20,332 bases of DNA. Source: JBLIKP01 sp047635375. Lineage in GTDB: Bacteria > Bacteroidota > Bacteroidia > Sphingobacteriales > Sphingobacteriaceae. Positions 1 through 6,157 of the stretch are shown here, one piece after another; the first letter of the stretch is position 1, and every line of letters starts with the position of its first letter. Under the pieces are notes generated by a model, which had not been told where the DNA came from, did not search any database, and saw only the letters and a list, made by a program, of their open reading frames with translations. The DNA is taken from positions 1 through 20,332 of the forward strand of contig JBLIKP010000039.1 in the NCBI GenBank assembly GCA_047635375.1. Direction: 5' to 3'. The position numbers and the translations under genes are program-made.

Positions 1-725
1 AACGTGGGCTTGGAAAGCCAATCTAATCCGCCAAAGGACAGTTGGTGGAGCGTGATATTTAAATGAGGCAGATATAAAACCACTATGATCGCCCCTGAAA
101 TAATAAACGGCTTGAGTTGAGGCTTTTTCAATATAAACAGCCCTGTAATGCCTATAATTACGACGCTTAAAAAACTAAAGTGATGATTGTAAGCGGCCAA
201 AGCACCAAAAAGGATTAACCATAAATAGTCAGTAGTTCTTCCCTTAGCCGAAGATTTTAGAATCCTGGAGAAAATTAAAACAAATCCAAGGACAAAGAAC
301 ACTCCTGAAATATACGGGCGCGCGATTTGGCTGTAAAACACGAACATTTGTGTACTTCCCATAGCTGCCGCCGATAATAATCCGGCTTTTTCCGAAAACC
401 ATAACCTTCCAATTTCAAATAGTAGGTAAACGGAAGCAAGGCCCATTAAAAGGAAGGGAAGTTTAACCAACCATTCGGTGAAACCAAATATTTTCACCCA
501 ATAATAAAGGAAAATTTGTATTCCTGCTGGATGCCCATCGGGCTTGACCCCTTTAGAAATTAACTCACTGAAACTATCAAAATGTGTCCGCGAAAGCGCA
601 CTTAGCTCATCGTGCATGAAGGGAATATCCCAAACACCCCAAAGCCTAAGAATTGCAGCCACAATTAATATTAGCACAAGCAGGTGCTTATTGGAAAGGA
701 TTAGTTTAGAGGATTCATTCTTCAT
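1..725 (-). CDS. GT-C (family 39-like) membrane glycosyltransferase, N-terminal part
   Basis: This is a 241-codon open frame starting at ATG 725 and leaving the window at base 1, so the C-terminal part is missing. The protein is very hydrophobic, with a first membrane segment at about residues 15-27 and several more after residue 80. Motifs typical of the ArnT/PMT (GT39/GT83) group of polyprenyl-phosphate-sugar transferases are visible: the acidic pair HDE (D39, E40) in the first periplasmic loop, DGHPAG at residues 63-68, and YSQIARPY at residues 131-138. Such enzymes transfer a sugar from a lipid carrier to protein or lipid on the periplasmic face of the inner membrane. The acceptor cannot be told from sequence. 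The start is supported by the hydrophilic N-terminus just before the first helix. The gene diverges from ssrA, about 100 bases away. Confidence 0.85.
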   Translation of the reverse strand, partial: MKNESSKLILSNKHLLVLILIVAAILRLWGVWDIPFMHDELSALSRTHFDSFSELISKGVKPDGHPAGIQIFLYYWVKIFGFTEWLVKLPFLLMGLASVYLLFEIGRLWFSEKAGLLSAAAMGSTQMFVFYSQIARPYISGVFFVLGFVLIFSRILKSSAKGRTTDYLWLILFGALAAYNHHFSFLSVVIIGITGLFILKKPQLKPFIISGAIIVVLYLPHLNITLHQLSFGGLDWLSKPT

Positions 726-808
726 TGGCTGCGAATATAGGGAATCTGAAAGATTGAAAATTAAATAAAACAAATTGCATTCGTCGATGTAATATCTTTA
801 TAAATCAG

Positions 809-816
809 TAAATTTG
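809..816 (+). promoter_or_regulatory. Promoter -7 element of ssrA
   Basis: TAAATTTG matches the Bacteroidota -7 consensus TAnnTTTG and ends nine bases before the first base of the tmRNA, which is the expected distance to a transcription start. No good TTG box is seen at the expected -33 position. Confidence 0.6.
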
Positions 817-825
817 TAATTCAAT

Positions 826-1193
826 GGGGCTGTCCGGTTTCGACAGGCTGGTCGATTTGAATGTAAGCATGTCGGGTGTTGTTAGAATTACCCGTGAATC
901 AAACTTTCACATTTTTAAATGGCGAAAATAACTACGCCATGGCAGCATAATCGATAGATTAAGCAATTGCCATTGTCTCGCAAGGCCCCCGTTCTGCCGG
1001 TCTTGTATATGAGGCATCGAAACGCGGAACTAGGAATTGCAGTGTCGTGATGCAAATCCGAAATAAATCGCGAATAAGAAGAGGATCAGGTCTGATTTGC
1101 ACCTTACCCCTTTCGAAAACTAAGCTTATCTAAACATGTAGAAGGCATATCACGTCCCACGTTTGGACGAGGGTTCGATTCCCTCCAGCTCCA
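826..1193 (+). ncRNA. ssrA: Transfer-messenger RNA (tmRNA)
   Basis: This RNA rescues stalled ribosomes with SmpB and tags the incomplete protein for proteolysis. The 5' end GGGGCTG and the 3' segment CAGCTCC form the seven-pair acceptor stem of the tRNA-like domain, with one G-U pair. The 5' end continues with the conserved TTTCGACAGG-type sequence, and the 3' end carries a T-arm with GGTTCGATTCCC. A resume codon and tag frame lie at 921-950. Base 1193 is the discriminator A. The next bases are CAA, so CCA is not encoded and must be added after transcription. The length of 368 nt is normal for a one-piece tmRNA. A promoter element and a rho-independent terminator bracket the gene. Confidence 0.97.
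921..950 (+). other. tmRNA proteolysis-tag reading frame
   Basis: The internal frame GGC GAA AAT AAC TAC GCC ATG GCA GCA TAA encodes GENNYAMAA, to which the charged alanine is added first, giving (A)GENNYAMAA. The ending MAA in place of the commoner LAA still presents a small, hydrophobic C-terminus suited to ClpXP-type proteases. Confidence 0.93.
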
Positions 1194-1202
1194 CAAAACA
1201 TT

Positions 1203-1234
1203 AAAAGGTGAACGATTATTCGTTCACCTTTTTT
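1203..1234 (+). terminator. Rho-independent terminator of ssrA
   Basis: AAAAGGTGAACG and CGTTCACCTTTT form a perfect 12-bp stem around the loop ATTATT, and the downstream arm runs into a T tract. It begins ten bases after the tmRNA end. Confidence 0.93.
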
Positions 1235-1251
1235 GTTGAAATATCCCGTGA

Positions 1252-1624
1252 TTCAGGGACTTACTCATTTCATCATATTCATTAGCTTTAGAGCAAAATA
1301 AAACCGAGAACATTGAATCCACAGGAATAGTTAGGTTATCTGCCATTTCAGAATTAAATGGGGATAAAAGTCCAATCATTTCCACAATCACCGCATTAAG
1401 CGCACCTAGTCTTAAGAAACAAAGCAGTCAGATTAACAAGGGAAGCAAAAAAAGCAACCATTACAGTAGAATTATGTGCAGCCAACACTTGCTCTCCACA
1501 AATTTCAGTTACCGACGAATTGGGAATTTGCCCCGATAATGAAGAATGGGGAATAAATGTCGTATTACCCGGAAGCACCACTTCCATTGCCAAAATCAAG
1601 ATTAAGACCAAAAACAAACCCTAA
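1252..1624 (+). pseudogene. Frameshifted relative of the 128-aa protein gene downstream
   Basis: Two overlapping frames, about 1252-1400 and 1396-1624, together read like the intact gene at 1936-2322, but neither has a start codon and the frame must change near base 1396-1400. The first frame opens right after a TGA at 1249 and contains IVRLSAISELNGDKSP. The second contains ATITVELCAANTC and ends INVVLPGSTTSIAK followed by KIKTKNK. The intact protein has LEFQMELC, a second cysteine some residues on, then DITVVNPTGSPAAV and KIKTNSK. Spacing between these landmarks is similar, about 50 residues from the RL to ELC. I infer a decayed tandem copy. The family itself is unknown to me. A short ORF on the opposite strand here is only the shadow of this relic. 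Confidence 0.55.
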
Positions 1625-1861
1625 TCAAAAGACCTTATTGGCTTTTCCCAAAAATTTAATACTACCCTTAGTTTTAAATATCAACAGAACAATAAATCAT
1701 TTTCTTTATCTGGAGAAGTCTTTCTAGAAACCAATCTCAAAAGAAATTTCGAAACGACGGAAACCTATAGAAATATTTTTTCACGTGTAGATAAATTAAA
1801 GGGAAATATAACCGTAGAAAATAAAAAAGTGAGACTTATGGTAATCGGAATAAATTTTTAA
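1625..1861 (+). pseudogene. Start-less 78-codon open frame, probable gene remnant
   Basis: An open frame runs directly on from the TAA that ends the frameshifted relic and stops at TAA 1859-1861. It has no ATG, GTG or TTG near its beginning; the first in-frame ATG is at 1838, only seven codons from the end. The translation is polar and lysine/asparagine-rich, with a central stretch SFSLSGEVFLETNLKRNFE. I do not recognise it. It may be the tail of the same decayed locus or a second relic. Chance openness in AT-rich DNA is also possible. Confidence 0.3.
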
Positions 1862-1867
1862 TCCAAC

Positions 1868-1891
1868 CAAAAAATACCTGAATTCAGGTAT
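1868..1891 (+). promoter_or_regulatory. 24-bp repeat with perfect palindrome, probable operator (copy 1)
   Basis: AATACCTGAATTCAGGTATT (1873-1892) is a perfect 20-bp palindrome preceded by an A tract. The 24 bases from 1868 to 1891 recur without change at 12152-12175. A near-consensus -7 element, TATATTTTG, lies at 1892-1900, so the palindrome sits where the -7/-33 spacer would be. The ATG of the next gene is 44 bases further on. A dimeric DNA-binding protein is the natural reader. An RNA hairpin is less likely because the site would be upstream of the transcription start. Confidence 0.6.
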
Positions 1892-1935
1892 TATATTTTG
1901 ATTTTATTCTTTATAATTTAGGAAAAAGAAATAAC

Positions 1936-2322
1936 ATGTCATCCGCTACCAGCTCAGACATCAATATTAAAACCGTTGAAATTAACTTCACTATAAGGTT
2001 AAACAATAACGACATTGGCAAAACCTCCTTTTTAGACTTTATTTTCTCCAGGAATTCTGATATTCTTGGTCTTAAATTAATTTCAAAAACAATTACCAAA
2101 GGGGGCATAAATAAATTAGAATTTCAAATGGAATTATGCAACCCACTCTCTTCAAATTGCGAGAAGATAATTCAGGAAAGCTACGAAGTGCTGTCTAATT
2201 TCCCGGAGGAGACCTTTGATATTACTGTTGTAAATCCAACAGGCAGTCCCGCAGCAGTTTTATTGAAAACAAAAATCAAAACCAACTCTAAAGTCCAAGA
2301 AAATAATTTGACATTCAATTAA
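1936..2322 (+). CDS. Unknown 128-aa protein co-transcribed with a sensor kinase
   Basis: I do not recognise this protein. It is 128 aa, polar, with no signal peptide or membrane segment, and looks rich in beta-strand (alternating hydrophobic residues such as KTVEINFTIRLNNN near the N-terminus). It has two cysteines, in ELC and in SSNC, spaced eight residues apart, and ends in a lysine/asparagine-rich tail. The start ATG is preceded by an A-rich stretch. Its stop is separated by one base from the ATG of the histidine kinase at 2324, so the two are almost certainly one operon and may be translationally coupled. A decayed relative lies just upstream. A role as a ligand, accessory or output protein of the kinase is inference only. 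Confidence 0.75.
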   Translation: MSSATSSDINIKTVEINFTIRLNNNDIGKTSFLDFIFSRNSDILGLKLISKTITKGGINKLEFQMELCNPLSSNCEKIIQESYEVLSNFPEETFDITVVNPTGSPAAVLLKTKIKTNSKVQENNLTFN

Positions 2323-2323
2323 A

Positions 2324-4330
2324 ATGAAATTCCACCCGGTCCTCTCATTAATAAGAAACTATATCCTAGGTCTTTTATCGCTATGGGTGGCTTACGGGTT
2401 TTCGGCACAAGAAACTGGCTCAAATTCAAATAAAACGATTTTCCAATTGAAACTGGAATTGCAAAATGCAGCTTATGATTCGATTCCAAAAATCAATTAC
2501 AATATTGCTAAAACTTTTCAATCTGAATTAAAATACGATAGTGTTATTCTCTATTGCGAAAAATCCCTTAACCACAAATACACCTTAAATAATCCCGATT
2601 TTTTTCATCAAGTAAATTCCATTTATTTTTCGGCACTAAGAATGGTTGGAAGAGACGAGGCCGTGTTAAAAAAAATAAATCCGACGATATCATATTATAG
2701 GGCAAAAAAAGATACACAAAATTGGATTATTACCTCCATTCAAAAATCCGTTTCTTACCAAAATCAAGGGAAGCTGGATTCTGCCAGCATATTGTTATTA
2801 AATCTCTTAAAAATTGTGGGGCCAACAGCAAAGGGGGCTGCCGACATCTACATGGATCTTGGGAGGGCTTATGACTACTTAGGACAATACACAGAGGCAA
2901 TAGAATTCTACCAAAAAGGATTGGATTTACTAAAACTAAATCCCGACGTTCAAAGCGAGGGACTTCTTTTGTATAATATTGCGGTTGGATACTTTAACAT
3001 GGACGACTATAAAACCATGCTAACTTTTCTGGATAGGTCAATTGCAATTGCGATGAGTATTCCTGACAATAATCAAATAGCTACATGTTATTTAGCTATG
3101 TCGGCAGCGTATGCAGAATTAGGAAATCTTGATAAAGCAGAGGCCTTCCTTGCCAAATGCATTCCTATTTATAAAGAAGCGGGGATGATAGAAGACCTAG
3201 GGCTTACCTTTTATAACGCCGCCATCTATTCTTCGGAAAGAAAAAACTACTCACAAGCAATTACAAATATTAATCAAAGCATTGAATACTTTGAAGAAGG
3301 GAAATTTCTTACCCATCTCCCAGATACTTACGATATAAAATCCCAAATTCTAAAAAAACAAAGAAAATTCAAGGAGGCTTTCCTTGCTAAAGAAATGGCA
3401 ATGAGCCTTTCTGATAGCCTAAAACAAATTCAATCTCAGGAGACAGTAAATAATCTTAGGGAGAAATTTAAGGCCGATCTTCGTGAAAAAGAAATAGAAA
3501 ATTTAGAGGCTAAAAGTGCCTTTATCAACGCGGAAGCTCGCTCGAAAACCATACAACGAAACGGTCTAATAATATCGTTAATTCTTATTGTTATAGCGAT
3601 ATGGATGTACGTTAAAACTCAAAAACAAAGGAGATTACTCCTGAAAAGTCAAAAATCACTTGCCGACAAAAAAGTAGACACCTTACTAAATCAGCAGGAG
3701 TTAAAGGTTATATCGGCGATGGTAGAAGGACAAGAACAAGAAAGAAACCGGATCGCCACCGATCTTCACGACCGTCTGGGCGGATTATTAAGCACTGTGA
3801 AGCTTCAATTTGAAACACTTAAAGCCAAAGTCACAAAGGATGGAGAACCTATCTCTGATGAAATTTCAAAAACAAAAAAACTACTTGATAAAGCAGTAGA
3901 TGAGGTAAGAAGTATTTCCCACAATTTATCATCTGGAACCCTCAATAAATTTGGACTAGCCTCCGCTTTAAATGAGTTAGCCTATACTGTTAACGACACT
4001 AAACAAATTCGTGTCGAAGTCCATATTCACGGCTTAGACCAAAGGCTTCCTGAAAATATTGAAGTTGAGTTGTATAGAATAATACAAGAATGCCTATCCA
4101 ATACCTTAAAACATTCAAAGGCAACGGAATTCTCAATTAACCTCACAAAATTCAACAAGGAAATCAATCTGATCACTGAGGACAATGGCATTGGTTTTAA
4201 TGTTGGGAAATTATCCGCCGGGATTGGCCTTCAAAACATTAAACGACGGGTTGAAAAAATCAAAGGAACAATAAATTTCGATTCGACGATCGGAAAAGGC
4301 ACAACCACTGTAATTGAGTTCACAGTATAA
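2324..4330 (+). CDS. TPR-containing sensor histidine kinase (NarL-partner type)
   Basis: The 668-aa protein begins with a signal/anchor segment (residues about 12-28). A periplasmic region of tetratricopeptide repeats follows to about residue 370, for example around DLGRAYDYLGQYTEAIEFY. Next come a charged coiled coil, a membrane helix at about 413-431 and a cytoplasmic kinase. The kinase is of the HisKA_3 type: phosphoacceptor H482 in DLHDRLGG, N box with N593 in ECLSNTLKHS, G1 box DNGIGF starting at D620, and a GIGLQNIKRR motif at about 633. This class usually phosphorylates LuxR/NarL-family response regulators, but none is encoded in the window. TPR kinases of this layout are common in Bacteroidota. 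The tight link with the 128-aa gene suggests joint function. The kinase looks catalytically intact; its signal is unknown. Confidence 0.93.
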   Translation: MKFHPVLSLIRNYILGLLSLWVAYGFSAQETGSNSNKTIFQLKLELQNAAYDSIPKINYNIAKTFQSELKYDSVILYCEKSLNHKYTLNNPDFFHQVNSIYFSALRMVGRDEAVLKKINPTISYYRAKKDTQNWIITSIQKSVSYQNQGKLDSASILLLNLLKIVGPTAKGAADIYMDLGRAYDYLGQYTEAIEFYQKGLDLLKLNPDVQSEGLLLYNIAVGYFNMDDYKTMLTFLDRSIAIAMSIPDNNQIATCYLAMSAAYAELGNLDKAEAFLAKCIPIYKEAGMIEDLGLTFYNAAIYSSERKNYSQAITNINQSIEYFEEGKFLTHLPDTYDIKSQILKKQRKFKEAFLAKEMAMSLSDSLKQIQSQETVNNLREKFKADLREKEIENLEAKSAFINAEARSKTIQRNGLIISLILIVIAIWMYVKTQKQRRLLLKSQKSLADKKVDTLLNQQELKVISAMVEGQEQERNRIATDLHDRLGGLLSTVKLQFETLKAKVTKDGEPISDEISKTKKLLDKAVDEVRSISHNLSSGTLNKFGLASALNELAYTVNDTKQIRVEVHIHGLDQRLPENIEVELYRIIQECLSNTLKHSKATEFSINLTKFNKEINLITEDNGIGFNVGKLSAGIGLQNIKRRVEKIKGTINFDSTIGKGTTTVIEFTV

Positions 4331-4337
4331 CTCTAAA

Positions 4338-4382
4338 AATTTCTCTTTTACTTACCTTGCAGCTCAATTAAAAAGAGAAATT
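4338..4382 (+). promoter_or_regulatory. 12-bp inverted repeat around a promoter-like element
   Basis: AATTTCTCTTTT (4338-4349) and AAAAGAGAAATT (4371-4382) are exact reverse complements separated by 21 bases. The right arm ends one base before the ATG at 4384. The spacer contains TACCTTGC, one base short of the Bacteroidota -7 box TAnnTTTG. If that box is used, only the right arm is transcribed and the repeat would act as DNA, such as an operator. In read-through RNA from the kinase gene it would form a hairpin next to the start codon. Confidence 0.45.
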
Positions 4383-4383
4383 C

Positions 4384-5589
4384 ATGTCTAAAAAATCGAT
4401 TGGAATAATTAGAGAAGGTAAAAACCCACCTGATTCTCGTGTTCCATTTACTCCAACACATTGCCAAAACATCATAAAAAACTTTGAGACAACAATAAAG
4501 GTTGAATCTTCCCCAGCACGTTGTATCAAAGATGACCAATATTCTAAAGCTGGCTTCGAGCCGACAAATGACATTTCAGACTGCGATATTATCTTTGGAG
4601 TAAAGGAAGTGCCAATTAATATGTTGGTGCCAAACAAAACCCATTTCTTCTTTTCACATACCATAAAAGCTCAGCCATACAACCGCAAGCTTCTCCTAGC
4701 CTGTCTTGAGAAAAACATCCGCTTAATTGATTATGAACCATTAACATTTGAAAATGGTCAACGTGTAGTTGGCTTTGGCCGATGGGCAGGTATTGTTGGT
4801 GCTCATAATGGACTATTAACATGGGGAAGACGCACAGGTGAATTCGATCTTAAAGCTGCACACGATTGTAAGGACTACAAAGAACTAGTTGGTCAATACA
4901 AGTCCATCATCCATAAGCCTTTAAAAATTGCAGTTACTGGAAATGGCCGGGTGGCCAAAGGCTCAATCGAATTGTTAAAGCTTATTGGAGTTAAAGAGGT
5001 ATCGGCAAAGGACTATTTGGAAAAGGAGTTTGACCATACCGTGTTTTCTCAAATTGAAATAAAAGATTACGTAAAACACACGGAGTACACCGATTTCGAG
5101 GTAGCTCATTTCTTTAAATATCCAGCACAATACGAGAGCTCCTTCAAGCCCTTCACCAAAGTAACGGACCTTTTTATAAACGCTGTGTATTGGGATCCGA
5201 GTTCACCGGTTTTCTTCACCCACAACGACATGAAACAACCCGATTTCAGGATTAAGGTAATTGCTGATGTCACCTGCGATATTAAAGGGTCTATTCCTTC
5301 CACGGTTAGACCATCCACAATAGATAATCCAATTTACGGATACTCAAAAAATGAAGAAAAAGAAACCGAACCTCACCAAGAAGGAGTAATTGACGTAATG
5401 GCGGTTGACAATCTTCCAAACGAACTTCCGCTTGATGCATCAGAATCATTTGGGGATGTATTACTAGAAAATATTATTCCTGAGCTTTTTAAAGAGCAAA
5501 GTGACCTACTCGATAGAGCCACGATTTGCAAGAACGGACGACTCACCGAGAAGTTTAGTTATCTGCAAGATTTTGTGGATGGAAAATAA
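4384..5589 (+). CDS. Saccharopine dehydrogenase-like NAD(P)-dependent oxidoreductase
   Basis: This 401-aa protein belongs to the alanine dehydrogenase/transhydrogenase fold and most resembles the lysine-forming saccharopine dehydrogenase (LYS1 / lysine-ketoglutarate reductase) group. Visible marks are RVPFTP at about residues 19-24, K74 in VKEVP and H92 in SHTIKAQ. The last two correspond in position to the catalytic Lys and His of fungal LYS1. A dinucleotide-binding loop GNGRVAKG lies at 186-193, the family signature DVTCDIKGSIP starts at D295, and ESFGDVLL lies near the C-terminus. The expected reaction is reversible cleavage of saccharopine to lysine and 2-oxoglutarate in the cytoplasm. 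Substrate choice is inference from family, and an alanine-dehydrogenase-like activity cannot be excluded. The gene is followed by its own terminator and then by the aminotransferase remnant. Confidence 0.8.
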   Translation: MSKKSIGIIREGKNPPDSRVPFTPTHCQNIIKNFETTIKVESSPARCIKDDQYSKAGFEPTNDISDCDIIFGVKEVPINMLVPNKTHFFFSHTIKAQPYNRKLLLACLEKNIRLIDYEPLTFENGQRVVGFGRWAGIVGAHNGLLTWGRRTGEFDLKAAHDCKDYKELVGQYKSIIHKPLKIAVTGNGRVAKGSIELLKLIGVKEVSAKDYLEKEFDHTVFSQIEIKDYVKHTEYTDFEVAHFFKYPAQYESSFKPFTKVTDLFINAVYWDPSSPVFFTHNDMKQPDFRIKVIADVTCDIKGSIPSTVRPSTIDNPIYGYSKNEEKETEPHQEGVIDVMAVDNLPNELPLDASESFGDVLLENIIPELFKEQSDLLDRATICKNGRLTEKFSYLQDFVDGK

Positions 5590-5594
5590 AACAG

Positions 5595-5631
5595 AAAAGC
5601 CTCTCCGATTGAATTGGAGAGGCTTTTTTTT
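5595..5631 (+). terminator. Rho-independent terminator after the saccharopine dehydrogenase-like gene
   Basis: AAAAGCCTCTCC pairs perfectly with GGAGAGGCTTTT around the loop GATTGAATT, followed by a run of T. The A tract on the left makes it usable from the other strand too, so it could once have served a convergent aminotransferase gene. Confidence 0.93.
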
Positions 5632-5849
5632 CGGCGAAAGCCAAATTTTACTAATTAGTTCTTCCTGGATATACACTTAATGCCCTCTCAAGAATCACCA
5701 TAGCACGTTTTAAGCTCTCTTTATTTATTACGTAGGCAATACGTACTTCTTGCTTTCCAAAGGTATTACTTGAATAGAAACCAGACCCCGGTGCCATCAT
5801 TACCGTTTCGCCGTCCATTTCAAACTCTTCCAACATCCATTGGCAGAAA
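5630..5849 (-). pseudogene. Orphan 3' fragment of an aminotransferase gene (left copy of 220-bp direct repeat)
   Basis: On the minus strand this holds the last 65 codons (from FCQWMLEEF to the stop at 5651-5653) plus 21 bases of 3' flank of the aminotransferase gene at 12273. Alignment to 12252-12471 is gap-free with eight mismatches, about 96% identity. All eight are third-position synonymous changes: CAG/CAA, GTC/GTA, GCG/GCA, GCT/GCC, AGA/AGG, GCC/GCA, AGC/AGT and GTT/GTA. The encoded peptide is therefore identical. Homology stops at 5849, inside an A run, and unrelated sequence follows. The fragment lacks the PLP lysine and most of the fold, so the 87-codon frame that extends from it into the flank is an artefact of fusion. 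Confidence 0.9.
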
Positions 5850-5850
5850 A

Positions 5851-5967
5851 GTAGGGGCCACAAAAAACTGTATTTCTCGGATTGAAAACAATGCGAGTGA
5901 CATAAGGCTTTCAACCCTTATGCGCATTATAAGAGAAGGGCTTTGAGGTAGTTTAAAATTTCACTAG
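5851..5967 (+). pseudogene. 3' relic of an XRE-family (HigA-like) antitoxin gene
   Basis: The plus-strand frame from 5851 reads VGATKNCISRIENNASDI followed by RLSTLMRIIREGL. This is the recognition-helix and post-HTH region typical of HigA-type antitoxins (pattern T-K-x-Y-I-S-R-I-E-N-N-x-x-D-I-R-L-S-T-L-x-x-I-I-x-x-G-L). A TGA at 5944-5946 interrupts it exactly where the family has Gly-Gly. Reading that codon as glycine gives GLGGSLKFH before a TAG at 5965-5967, a normal family ending. The 5' half of the gene is missing because the aminotransferase fragment begins at the junction, and no toxin gene is present. Assignment rests on motif recognition by eye. Confidence 0.6.
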
Positions 5968-6157
5968 ACCTGTAATGGTATGCTGCGAGTATTGTTTCCT
6001 GTAGCTTTTAGATGTTCATGTTTATCTCAGTTTAATCCAACTTGATAGGTTGGATATTTCTAATCTAAATGATCGTCAGGCCCAAATAACTAAATAAAGA
6101 AAACCAATTCAATTAAACCCAAAATCCAGATTTATCAAGTCACCCCTTTTATTGAAA
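5968..6157. other. Non-coding spacer with a small hairpin
   Basis: No credible gene is seen. ATCCAAC (6035-6041) and GTTGGAT (6049-6055) form a 7-bp stem with a 7-base loop but are not followed by a T run on either strand. The hairpin lies about 100 bases after the stop of the minus-strand secreted operon, so it could be a weak 3' end. Confidence 0.35.

Noticed and set aside
544..768. Plus-strand 74-codon frame
   Set aside because: It lies antisense to the well-supported glycosyltransferase, with its GT-C motifs on the other strand.
1396..1617. Minus-strand 73-codon frame
   Set aside because: It is antisense to the decayed relative of the 128-aa gene, whose plus-strand reading has the recognisable ELC and KIKT landmarks.
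826..1861. Island inserted at the tmRNA 3' end
   Set aside because: tmRNA genes are common integration sites and decayed DNA follows, but no second copy of the 3' end and no integrase gene is present in the window.
5651..5914. An 87-codon minus-strand frame that could be called a small protein
   Set aside because: Its C-terminal part is the aminotransferase fragment and its N-terminal part is the antisense of the antitoxin relic. The fusion arose at the breakpoint and has no sign of being a gene.
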